A stretch of DNA of 64,000 nt, taken from Gnetum montanum (lineage: Eukaryota; Streptophyta; Gnetopsida; Gnetales; Gnetaceae). Positions 36,625 through 46,095 of the stretch are shown in pieces (position 1 is the first letter of the stretch; each line of letters starts with the position of its first letter). Both the position numbers and the translations under genes were made by a program. The stretch spans positions 432,733 through 496,732 of the forward strand of contig MNCI01033651.1 of NCBI GenBank assembly GCA_015680685.1, read 5' to 3'. The notes below the pieces were generated by a model, which saw nothing but the letters and a program-made list of their open reading frames with translations, did no database searches and was not told the DNA's origin.

Positions 36625-36998
36625 TCATTTTTCTCCCAAATTCTGCCGGTACACCCTATCCAAAACTACATCTATGCCATCCGCCGGTACACCAAACAGG
36701 TTCGAAAAGAATTCGGCTGACAGATGGAAGACTATCTTAACATCCTTAATCCGGGTGCTGTAGTAAGAGACGGATTTGTCGAATGAATCAACAATCCTAA
36801 TCATTTCAGCTATCAACACATCAGGGCTAGGGGTTGTAAAGAGCTCCATAAGGCCGGCATCATCTAAACAACGGACGATGGACGGCGGGGCATGGGTGCG
36901 CAACCATTTTTGTGGCTTATTGATCTCCCCGAACTTCATCAAGAGGGTACTCTCAGTTCGTCCTATTGTGACATGGTCTCCGCCGGGAGGGACATCAA
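36625..36998 (-). pseudogene. Antisense gene copy 1, exon 4 (last)
   Basis: 374 nt from the acceptor TATCTACAG to stop TGA (36625-36627). Its frame carries the conserved domain WLRTHAPPSIVRCLDDAGL, LFTTPSPDVLIAEMIRIVDS and RIKDVKIVFHLSAEFFSNLF, ending FGVPADGIDV and a short tail. The same domain is in Tat-2 exon C (15838), where the gene continues for several more exons; here it ends just before repeat array a. Product and function are unknown. The RIKDVKIVFHLS...FGVP pattern loosely recalls the plant transposon protein domain at 61.9-62.35 kb, but identity is low. Confidence 0.75.
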
Positions 36999-37087
36999 CT
37001 GTAGATACAATTCGAAACCATCACATCAGTATAACCCTCGGTAGTTGAAAAAACATGTTAACACATCTAGAAAATATTGTCACTTAC
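36999..37087 (-). other. Antisense gene intron 3 (89 bp)
   Basis: The donor GAAG/GTAAGTGACA and acceptor GTATCTACAG are both consensus. It splits a codon after base 1, as in Tat-2. Confidence 0.8.
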
Positions 37088-37356
37088 CTTCAATAGTGGA
37101 CTTAGAGGTGCTACCCAAGTTAGAGTCACGAGGAAAAATTGGTCCATTATGCGACCAATCTTCATGCAACCACCCACGAGCTGTGCATTGTGCGAACGCT
37201 CTAGAAAATTGTTTATGAAAATGGACAATATCACTCTTGGTTTGAGCTAATACAACTCCACGAAGGGTGGGACTCGCCATAAAGGTCTCTAGAGCCGTAT
37301 GAGCCAGGGCAAGCTCATCATCATTAATGCATGTTCCATCCTGGTTAACTTGGGAC
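37088..37356 (-). pseudogene. Antisense gene copy 1, exon 3
   Basis: 269 nt, open throughout in the frame that continues from exon 2. It contains NDDELALAHTALETF and TKSDIVHFHKQFSRAFAQC. Acceptor TGTTCTTTTGCAG and donor GTAAGT are strong. The Tat-2 counterpart (493-758) is 266 nt with similar sequence. Confidence 0.78.
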
Positions 37357-37434
37357 CTGCAAAAGAACAGTTGTCAAAACAGAAGCAAACGCCAAACGAT
37401 AAAGACCAAACATGACAAGCTAAAAAAATCCTAC
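37357..37434 (-). other. Antisense gene intron 2 (78 bp)
   Basis: Donor GAGAG/GTAGGATT and acceptor TTCTTTTGCAG. The Tat-2 intron at the same place is about 93 bp (400-492). Confidence 0.75.
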
Positions 37435-37883
37435 CTCTCTACAAGGTACACTATGCCAGGAGGGTTCTAGAACAACGTGTGCACACGCATAGCTAAAAAC
37501 AAAGTGTTGTTGAGATAATCACGTCCTCGAGGAAATAGGGCCCACACGCGCGCTAACGGGCAAGTAGACCTGGGCCCGCTGGAGGGACCGTCCTCGATCA
37601 CAAGCAGCCCCTCATCGATATCCTCCATAAAAATTGCGACGCCCTTTGAAGCTTCTGGCAACATAGCCTCAAGCACGCTCTGTGCCTCTTGTTTGCTTAG
37701 ATGTACCAGACCACCACCTTAAATCTGTCCAAGATGAAGGCGAGGAATTCACACGCCCCTTCCCTGAACCATACCCCATTATTGTCAATGGTCAAATTAG
37801 GGGTAGGTTCATCGGTCTCAAGGGGCCCAAACCATGCTAGTACCCCAATTAGCTCAACTACCAGGAGAAAAGGTTCAATGTCC
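37435..37883 (-). pseudogene. Antisense gene copy 1, exon 2
   Basis: 449 nt. It encodes FLLVVELIGVLAWFGPLE, GVWFREGACEFLAFILDRF and, after a one-base frame change near 37700-37715, HLSKQEAQSVLEAMLPEAS, then RDYLNNTLFLAMRVHTLF with one TAG near 37470. The frame change and stop mean this copy is broken. Tat-2 keeps the same block order in one frame at 1-399, so the exon model does not depend on this copy alone. Confidence 0.72.
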
Positions 37884-38749
37884 CTGCAAGCAACCAAAAT
37901 GCCACGATAAATCAGCCATACATGAAAAGGAGATGAAACAACAAAATTCCATGTTGTAGGCCAACACTTAGAAAAATTACAAACTGTTTTCGATCAGCGT
38001 ATACGCTGTTCAACAAAATGTTCATGCTCAGCGTATACGCTGTAAAAACCGTTAGGGTATATGCTATAAAAATCGCCAGTGTATATGCTATGAAAATAGT
38101 TTACGCTATACACTGTGCAAACACTCAGCGTATACGCTGTAAAAATCGTCAACATATACGCTATAAAAACCACTAGCGTATATGCTGTGAAAACAGTTTA
38201 CGCTATACGCTGTGCAAACAGTTTACGTTGAACACTGTGCAAACAGTTTACGCTGAACGCTGTGAAAACAGTTTACGCTATACGCTATGAAAATAGGTCT
38301 ACGCCATACCCCGCCTGAAAATAATAAACTGTTTACGCTCTCGGCGTATACATCGTGGAAACCATCAGTGTATACGCTGAGAAAATAGTCAGCATACACG
38401 CCGTAAAAATCATCTATGCTTCATACTGATAAAATCGTTTACGCTATGTACTGGTAAAATGGTTTACACTATGCACTGACAAAATAGTTTACGCTATATA
38501 CAGTCAAAACCGTTTACGTTGTACGCTATAAAGACTCTCTACGCTGCGAACCTACGCTCAATGTACAGGCCTTCTACGCTAACTATCTACATCGGGCGTA
38601 TATGCCGAAACCCTCTACGCTAACTATCTACATCGGGCGTATACGTCGAAACCCTCTACACTACCAAGAGTGTTTATGCTACGAAAACTGTATATGCCAA
38701 ATAACATGTATAGATGAAAATAACTAACAGAAGCGGGATTAGAGTCTAC
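37884..38749 (-). other. Antisense gene intron 1 (866 bp) filled with palindrome repeats
   Basis: Donor CACAG/GTAGAC and acceptor TTTTGGTTGCTTGCAG. Exon 1 and exon 2 join in frame. The intron body (37990-38700) is almost entirely repeats of AGCGTATACGCTGTAAAA and shortened or mutated forms, including perfect 12 bp palindromes AGCGTATACGCT at 37996, about 38034 and about 38127. The core equals that of the Tat-1 LTR and leader arrays. Confidence 0.75.
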
Positions 38750-38880
38750 CTGTGTGACGATCCCGGCCACGATGGAACCCTTGGCCTAGGCAGACACTGC
38801 AACATGGTCTCGCTTTCATCCGCAAAAGTCAAGTCAGGACCCTTCCTCCCCTGGCCCTCTACCTCCTTACCCTTGCCCAT
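38750..38880 (-). pseudogene. Antisense gene copy 1, exon 1 (coding part)
   Basis: The first ATG after the likely TATA element on the minus strand is at 38880 (MGKGKEVEGQGRKGPD). The frame is open to the donor at 38749 and joins exon 2 in frame. The same frame is also open upstream of 38880 to about 38979, so an earlier non-ATG start cannot be excluded. Composition is Gly/Lys/Glu-rich, then Pro/Ser-rich, probably disordered. No Tat-2 counterpart is in view, because it would lie left of position 1. Confidence 0.6.
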
Positions 38881-38894
38881 TTCGGCGTCCTCTA

Positions 38895-39065
38895 CACTAC
38901 AATTGACAGGGTCTACGCTGAGGTTTGAATCGCATGCCGAACTGAAACCAGTAGGCTGAGTCTGAGCCTCTATGCTCACGCTTACGCTGGGGTTTGAGGT
39001 CTATGCTTACGCTGAGGTTTACGTTTATGCTTACGCTGAGATTTATGTTCACGCTCGCTTTTCTC
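38895..39065 (-). repeat. TACGCTGAGGTTTA repeats in antisense-gene leader
   Basis: Units such as CTTACGCTGAGGTTTA recur about seven times between the putative promoter and exon 1. They are the same TACGCTG core as in the retrotransposon leader. Confidence 0.6.
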
Positions 39066-39098
39066 TTCAAGTTCACAGTGCTCACAACTGATGGTCTT

Positions 39099-39114
39099 GC
39101 GCTATATATAGCGC
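39099..39114 (-). promoter_or_regulatory. Palindromic TATA element, putative antisense promoter
   Basis: GCGCTATATATAGCGC is a perfect 16 bp palindrome. On the minus strand it would place a start site near 39070-39080, upstream of exon 1. Being symmetric, it could also serve the plus strand. Confidence 0.45.
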
Positions 39115-39309
39115 CCCTGTTGCCGTCGCCGCCTTGCATTTTGCTTTCTTTTTGATTTCTTTTAATGAAAATCGTTCAAAATGTAAAATAAAAAAAAATA
39201 AATATATATAAAAAAAACAAACACTACCACATGTTGATTCCCTCGTAAACCAACTTCAGAGGTCGACACTGAACATTTTGGCGCAAACTCTTCTGTGCAA
39301 ATTTTACGG

Positions 39310-39690
39310 TGAACATTTGGCCCGATAAGGCCTTAAATTGCCACAGACACCCATGACGGCCTGGTATGGCCTTAAACGACCATCATGGCCCAGTAAGGCC
39401 TTAAATTGCCACATACAAACCCCTTTCGGCCCGGTATGGCCTTAAACTGCCATGACGGCCCAGTAAGGCCTTAAACTGCCACATTCGGCCCAGTAAGGCC
39501 TTAAACTACCACCCACGGCTCACAAGATGGCCCGGTATGGCCTTAAACTACCACCTACAGCCTACATGCGGCTCGGTAAGGCCTTAAACTACCACCTGTA
39601 GATCACATTCGGCCCGGTAAGGCCTTAAACTACCACTCACGGTCCAGTAAGGCCTTAAACTGCCATGTGTCTCGGTGTGGCGATAAACAA
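39310..39690. repeat. GGCCTTAAACT repeat array b (between antisense gene and RT)
   Basis: About eleven units of the type CCCGGTAAGGCCTTAAACTACCAC, period about 20-45 bp, with alternating forms GGTATGGCC and AGTAAGGCC. It brackets the antisense gene together with array a. Confidence 0.88.
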
Positions 39691-39707
39691 CCATCATACA
39701 TGTACAC

Positions 39708-41070
39708 ATGACTTACGCTACCAAAGAACATGGAACAATACCTATTAGCTCATTCGGCTCTCTGTTTGTTGGGAGGAGCAAGCCCGATGGATTGTCAGCG
39801 TTTATCCGCACCATTAATCATCGATGGGCTGTATGGAAAGATCGCGAGGGACATCGACATAAATCTCATCCACTTAAGTTTATCAATGGACGACGCAATC
39901 ATAGCCTCAACACAACAAACGCTAGATAATTACAAAGGTATGACAAAGCCCCTTGACATAGAAGCTGAAAACATCACTGAAGACCCGTTGACTGAAACCC
40001 CCATCNNNNNNNNNNNNNNNNNNNNNNNNNNNNNNNNNNNNNNNNNNATCACCAAACTTTATCAGGCTGGTTTCATTCGGGCTGTCGATTATGCCGATTG
40101 GGTATCCAACATGGTCATTGTCTCGACAAAGAACGGAAGTATTCGCTTATGCATTGACTTCCGAGATCTCAACGTTGCAACCATAAAAGATGATTTTCCC
40201 CTACCCAGCATTGATCAACTTGTTGACTCAACCGCTGGGCATGCCCTATTATCTTTTATGGATGGCTTCTCAGGATACAACCAAATACGCATTAACCCGG
40301 AGCATCAGCTCCGGACTACCTTTATGACACCATGGGGAACCATTTGTTATACAATGATGCCCTTCGGTCTCAAGAATGCTGGGGAGACATATTAAAGGGC
40401 CATGACATTCATTTTTAGCGATTGCATGCTGCACTCGTTTAATGACTATGTTGATGATATCGTGGTTAAATCGAAGACATCAGAACAACATGTACAAGAT
40501 CGTGACCTAGTACTAAAGTGTTGTTTAAAATATGAGTTGAGACTTAACCCAAAGAAATGCATCTTCAAAGTCAAGACAGGCAAAATGCTTGGATTCATAG
40601 CCTTGGAAGCAAGGATATGAGTAGACCCTGATAAAGTTAAGGCCATAACAAACTTAAAACCACTTGGCAACCTTACTGAACTTTGAGGTCTACAAGGTAG
40701 ATTATAGTTCATTAGACATTTCATAGAAAAACTAACAGACAAGCTGAAACCTATGAACCACTTGCTACGCAAGAGCGTCCCTTTTGAATGGACTCCACAG
40801 TGCCAAGAAGCATTTGACAATATTAAAGAAGCACTCGTTAAACTACCCATAGTTTATCAACCTCAAAATGATAAACTGTTTTACATCTACCTTGCCACTT
40901 CGAACTCGTCAATCGTGTTCATGCTTTGCCAAAAACAAGACGATGGAACCGAAGTCCCTATCTACTACTTAAGCCATGCATTAGTAGCCCATGAAAAGAA
41001 GTATAACAAGGTGGAGAGGTCATGTTTAGCCCTAGTCTTTTCCTTAAAGAAATGGCGACATTACCTCTTC
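39708..41070 (+). pseudogene. Tat-1 reverse transcriptase and gypsy RNase H
   Basis: A single frame (frame 1) with early part in a second frame until about 39830. RT shows LCIDFRDLNVAT, FPLPSIDQLVD, SFMDGFSGYNQI, TICYTMMPFGLKNAG and the active-site NDYVDDIVV (40441-40467). RNase H (40870-41070) has LATSN where active gypsy RNase H has LDAS, so the first catalytic Asp is absent, as is usual in Tat elements. Stops at 40393, 40618, 40684 and 40708 fit CAA, CGA or CAG to stop changes. A 42 bp gap lies at 40006-40047. Confidence 0.88.
40006..40047. other. Assembly gap (42 N)
   Basis: Undetermined bases near the start of the RT region; the length is divisible by three and the frame is kept across it. 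Confidence 0.99.
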
Positions 41071-41309
41071 CATAACCAAGTTAACATAATCTGCAAGGAT
41101 AATGTACTCAGAGCCATCACAGGAAACATTTATGAGATAAGTAGAATAGCCTGTTGGAAAGCCATGATAGCTGAGTTTGACCTACACTACATAGCGCAAT
41201 CATCAGTTAAGGGTCAAGCCATAGCAAATCAAATGACCACGTCACCAACGCACGATCAAGCAACGATAGAGCCAGAATTCCCCGATGAAAATGTGAGCGC
41301 AATAGACAT

Positions 41310-41720
41310 AATACCCGATGGCTACGATGCTATTTTAAACTTTGATGGAGCATCCACCTCTCGAGGGGGAAGTGCTGCCGCCGTTATCACCTATCCCTCT
41401 GGGGAGATCAGACCCTTTGCTTATCATTTTGACTTTCGCTGTACCAACAACATAGTAGAGTACGAAGGTCTCCTTAGAGGACTCATAGCAACACTAGCTT
41501 TAGACATCACATGACTTGTGGTCAGAGGAGACTCACAACTGGTTTTAAACAAAGTCATAGACATTTATACATGCAAAGCGCAACATTTACAACCATACTG
41601 TGACTTAGCCAAACATTTAATGAAAAGATTCAAAAACATGGATGTGCAACACGTCTCTCGAAACGATAATACCATCGCAAATGCACTGGCCACCCTAGCG
41701 TTAAACATATCACCTGACAT
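41310..41720 (+). pseudogene. Tat-1 second (archaeal-type) RNase H
   Basis: After the RT-RNase H block the frame has LNFDGASTSRGGSAAA, NNIVEYEGLLRGL and VVRGDSQLVLNKV, then HVSRNDNTIANALA. These hold the D, E and D of an RNase HI fold. The extra domain between gypsy RNase H and integrase is diagnostic for Tat-lineage elements and supplies the active nuclease. One in-frame TGA at 41512 lies just before VVRGDS (CGA to TGA fits). Confidence 0.87.
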
Positions 41721-41769
41721 GTTCCATACATTTCCAAGCTCCATAATTAGTTGTGCCAAACCAATAACC

Positions 41770-43062
41770 GATACTCTTGATACGTTGCCAATTGCATCCG
41801 TTAGTACAACACACATGATAGAATGGTATGACGACATAAAAGAGTACCTTCTACATGGTGAAACACCACGACATCTAATGAATGCACAAAAGGACGCGGT
41901 ACGAAAACGTTCTCGACAATATGCACTGGTAGGAGACACATTGTGTCATCGATCCTACGAAGGCATACCGCTAACATGCGTTGATAGTGCTGATGCCCAA
42001 ACCATCGTTGAGCAAGTACATGACGGACTATGCGGAGGACACATAGCACCTAAGGAAATGGCAACAAAGATAAGACGCTTAGGCTATTATTGGCCACATA
42101 TGGAGTATGACTGTCTCTCCAAGACTAAAACATGCAATACCTGTCAAAGACATAGTAATCTGATCCATGTTCCACCAAATGAGTTACATACAACACAAAT
42201 CACATGGCCCTTTCAAAAGTGGAGATTGGACCTTATCAGACCAATAACACCCTCATCTTCTGCAGGGCATAATTTCATCATAACCGTGATAGAGTATTTC
42301 ATGAAGTGGGTAGAAGCTGTTCCCCTTCGAAAGACCACATCTAAACACATATGCAACTTCATTCTTGAAAACATTGTGACCCGTTTTGGCATCCCTATGA
42401 CCATTATCACCGATAACGAGCCACAATTCAGCAGTGCCAAAACCAAAACGTTTTGTGAAAGTCTGGAGATCAAAAACTCATTTTCATCCCCTTACTACCC
42501 TCAGAGCAATGGGAAAGCAGAGACCACAAACAAAACCATCATTACAATACTTAAAAAGATGCTTACCCAAAGCAAGAAAAGATGGCATGAGCAGCTGGTA
42601 TACGCACTGTGGGCATATTGCATGACGCATTGAACTTCAACAAGTAAAATGCCATATAGCCTTGTTTATGGTTCAGAAGTTGTTTTACCCCTGGAATTAC
42701 AGGTACCATCTTTAAGGATCACACTTTCTGAACTCCTCGATGAAGGGAAAAACAATGACCTACGCATCATTAACCTGGACTCGGTGGAGGAGGAACGCAT
42801 ACGTGCACTCGATCAGATTGAATGGTACCAAAAACAACAATGGCAACGCCATCTGCATGACATTCATAAGCGCCCTATCAAAGAAGGTGACCTTGTACTT
42901 AAGGCCGTTCGGGAACACCCGGACAAATTCTCAGCCAACTGGGAAGGGCCCTACTTGGTCACCAAAGCATACGACAACGGAGCATTCAAGTTAGCTGATA
43001 TGGAAGGGCATGAGCTTGCAAATCTGACCAATCACCTGTTCTTAAAACTATTCCATATTTGA
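41770..43062 (+). pseudogene. Tat-1 integrase
   Basis: HHCC zinc domain: HDGLCGGHIAPKEMATKIRR followed by CNTCQRH (42020-42150). The catalytic core keeps all three acids: D in WRLDLIRP, D in ITDNEPQF and E in GKAETTNKTI (42220-42530). The C-terminal part has KEGDLVLKAV and NWEGPYLVTKAYDNGAFKL and ends LFHI with TGA at 43060. There is no chromodomain, as expected for Tat. The only stop inside is TGA at 42631. It inserts the cDNA into nuclear DNA. Confidence 0.9.
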
Positions 43063-43074
43063 GTACAAGCTCAG

Positions 43075-43610
43075 GTACATGCGAGTCCTAGCATCACGAC
43101 TATAAACTGATACCACAGCTTGTCCTGGAATCATGACTTAAAATTGATACCACAGCTTGTCTTGGAATCATGACGGTAAACTGATACCACAGCTTGTCCT
43201 GGAATCATGACAGTAAACTGATACCATAGCTAGTCTTGGCATCACAACTATAAACTGATACCATAGCTCATCCTGGAATCATGACGGTAAACTGATACCA
43301 TAGAACAGTCCTGGAATCATGACTTAAAACTGATGCCACAGTTTGTCCTGGCATCATGACGATAAAATGATACCACATAGTGTCTGCAATGACAATAAAC
43401 TAGCACCCGTCCGATACGACAGTAAACTGCAACAGTCCCACTCGCCAGAGTCTGCTAAGACTATAAACTGGTTTGCCTCTTCATAGTCCACTAAGACTAG
43501 AAACCGGCAATGCACTGTCTACCACGATGCTAAACGGGAAATGTCCAATGGGTCATGATATAAAACTAACCCATGATAGTCCACTAAGACTATAAACTAG
43601 TAATTTCATC
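43075..43610. repeat. Repeat array c downstream of pol
   Basis: About eight units of GGAATCATGACGGTAAACTGATACCACAG type (period about 45 bp), then looser units ending ATAAACTAG or ATAAACTGG to about 43610. The TAAACT core is shared with arrays a and b, so all coding-block borders of the element downstream of PRO carry this kind of array. Confidence 0.82.
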
Positions 43611-44597
43611 TCTGGTTCCTCAATCTATGGCTGCATTCAAACTTCATCAGAATCGCTGCATCGCTTGCCATCGGCCGATCCTAACAACATTGCTTCCATT
43701 CATATACAGTGCCTGAAATCTCATCTGGTTCCTTTGTTTCATCAGTAGTAGTTTAAGTCTAAGCTTGCTTACTCACTCATGTTTTCTTGTCTCCTTGAAG
43801 TTGTGTTTGTAGGATGACACTCAGAGGTGTTCGTACAAGAATGCACTTCGTCATAAGCAGCAAGGTGAGACATTGTTTACAGCGCATGTGACAAGACTAA
43901 ATCAAACCATTCACTAGTACATCCCCCATTTCATATCCCGCCTATCCCTCAACACCTTATACTTGGTTACATCCCGAACACATCTGGTACAGCCCAAAAC
44001 ATCGAACATACTGTTGCATATTGCACCACTTTTAAGCGGTTGCAACCCACAACCTAGCATTTGAGCAAAAACACAAAAAAAAAACATCGTCCCTTCCCAC
44101 ATAAAACACAAGACGAGACGAGAGTCTCCTCGAAAGCAAACGCCCATGTTTAGAACAATCAAGAAACATCTCGTTCCATGGCTTTGGCTCTTCGCCAATA
44201 GTCTCCCCCTAAACACTAAACAAGGGCCCTATTCTTCCAAAGAATGTAACACATCATCACGTGGCTTTGGTTTTGCCAACAAGTCCCCTCGGACATTGAC
44301 CAAGAGTCTTGTTCAGCTAAGGGATGCACATCTCATGTCTTGATTTCGAGTTTGCTAAACAATGGCTATTGACAAGGATCAGCATGACCCGTATACACAA
44401 CCTTGATTCCTCTCAAATCCCCACAGTTTCCCTTTCCCTATCAAATACAAATTCCATTTCCCACAATCCCACATACTACTGAACACGATGCGATGATGTC
44501 TAGTTAGGTGGCAAAGGACAAAGTCTCTATCGAGTTGCTGGTGGTGTTTGGCACTTCTTTGTCGACGCTTCTCGGGTTGATTCCTCCAAGCGTCAAC
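43611..44597 (+). other. Tat-1 3' non-coding region
   Basis: No convincing reading frame on either strand; mixed composition. Confidence 0.5.
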
Positions 44598-44607
44598 AAA
44601 GAGGGGC
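44598..44607 (+). other. Polypurine tract of Tat-1
   Basis: AAAGAGGGGCC (with CAA) immediately before the 3' LTR. Confidence 0.75.
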
Positions 44608-44610
44608 CAA

Positions 44611-46090
44611 TGAAACACCACAAAATTTCAAGCTTAGTACTTCTCTAACAGAAATCGGGCTAAGTCATGACATTCCTCGGCATGACTAAAGCTCAACGGC
44701 CCCACAGACAGCTTCAAGAAGAGTCGAACTCAACAAGAAGTATTTCCCTAGGACCCACTAACGACCATGACAACATCTGCTATCAGAAATAGCAACTTCG
44801 AAGTTCAACATACTCAGTTTTCACCAAGTATACATTCACAGCGTATACGCCCAGCGTATACGTCCAAGTTCACATTCACAGTGTATACACCCAACGTATA
44901 CATCCAAGTTCACATTCTCAGCGTATACGCCCAAGTTCACATCATCAGCGTATACGCTGGGTGTATACGCTCAAGTTCACATTCTCAGCGTATACGCCCA
45001 AGTATCCATTCTCAGCGTATACGCCCAGCGTACACGCATCACATGTATGGTCAGCATGTACGACTGATGTATACACCCGGCATGCAATCCCTGAAGACAG
45101 CACGGAAATAGCATTTCAGAACAAGATTTGGCAGAGAGCATCAACTCACACAAACAGAGCAATCGTCAATGTTGACATCATACATCTTGGAGTCTATACG
45201 CTGAGTATTACATTCTGTACGTCCAGTGTATACGCTCAGTAGACACAGCGTATACTCTCAGTAGACCCATCATATACAGCGTAGATGCCCAACATGTACA
45301 GCATATACGCCTAGCGTATACGTCCTACATGCCCAGCGTATACGCCTAGAGTCTACGCCCACCAGATACAGCGTATACGCCCATCATATATGCTTAGTAG
45401 ATGCAGCATGTTGTACACTTGTAAAATTTTATTCTTTCACGCCTGGTTAATGTGCCACATGTTACCCAACCCAAGTCTAACGTCTAAACCTGTATAAAAA
45501 TCCCAATTTTTCATTAGATCAGGGGGCAATCTTAAACAAACTAGAGAGAGAAAAAAAGAGAGACGCTAAGAACCAGAGTAGAAACCCTGTAAGCTATACC
45601 TTCCCGTGCACGCTGAGCATATAGCCTCTACACTATGCCTGCAGTTCGAACCAGCACACAGTCATCCCTGCATCCACTAGGGCTATTCGTCCGCCTTGTG
45701 TCAAAGCCACAACTGTGTTAGACCGGTGCATTGTAACAATCATTTTGCAATAATATTGCTACATTTTCTTCCTAAAATCTATTACAGTTTTTCATTAATT
45801 GTTGCATGTTTACTGTTTACGCCCTCGTACATTTACGCTCTGTTTATACCAGTTACGCTGCTTACATTCTGTTTTACATCTGTTACGCCGTTTACATATA
45901 ACCCAGCATATAGCACTTCGGTGTACGTTCGGGGAAATCCTTGCCTAATCCACGTGCGGACCACTCAAGATACTCTACCTTCGTTAATTCCAGCTTACCC
46001 TCAAGTGAAGGTAGGGTCTTCTGTGCGTGTCTGGAGATCTCCCAGTTTTTGTTTCCTTTTAGCCGGAGACTGACGATTTTGGACGGTACA
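44611..46090 (+). repeat. 3' LTR of Tat-1
   Basis: 1480 bp matching 30278-31692. The palindrome array (44835-45400) is longer and keeps more perfect GCGTATACGC copies than the 5' LTR. Confidence 0.95.
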
Positions 46091-46095
46091 GCCCC
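46091..46095. repeat. Target site duplication GCCCC (Tat-1, right)
   Basis: Matches 30273-30277. Confidence 0.92.

Larger units (their letters stand above)
30278..46090 (+). mobile_element. Tat-1: complete Tat-type Ty3/gypsy element with antisense gene
   Basis: 15.8 kb with both LTRs and a perfect GCCCC target duplication. Order: 5' LTR, primer site, repeat-rich leader, gag-pro (one frame, 32226-36370), TTAAACT repeat array, antisense spliced gene (38880 to 36625), second repeat array, RT with gypsy RNase H, archaeal-type RNase H, integrase (39708-43062), third array, polypurine tract, 3' LTR. Dual RNase H is the hallmark of the Tat lineage. Point stops in gag and pol show it is now inactive, but the coding frames are otherwise almost free of frameshifts, so it is much younger than Tat-2. 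Confidence 0.95.

Noticed and set aside
39310-39690. Regularly spaced repeats that could suggest a CRISPR array
   Set aside because: Plant nuclear context, degenerate units, no constant spacer length and no cas genes; they are tandem repeats of a retrotransposon.
41565-42473. Minus-strand frames over Tat-1 RNase H and integrase
   Set aside because: Shadows of the conserved plus-strand pol frame.
43914-44216. 100-codon minus-strand frame near the 3' end of Tat-1
   Set aside because: No recognisable domain, no splice or promoter context and no counterpart in Tat-2; likely chance.
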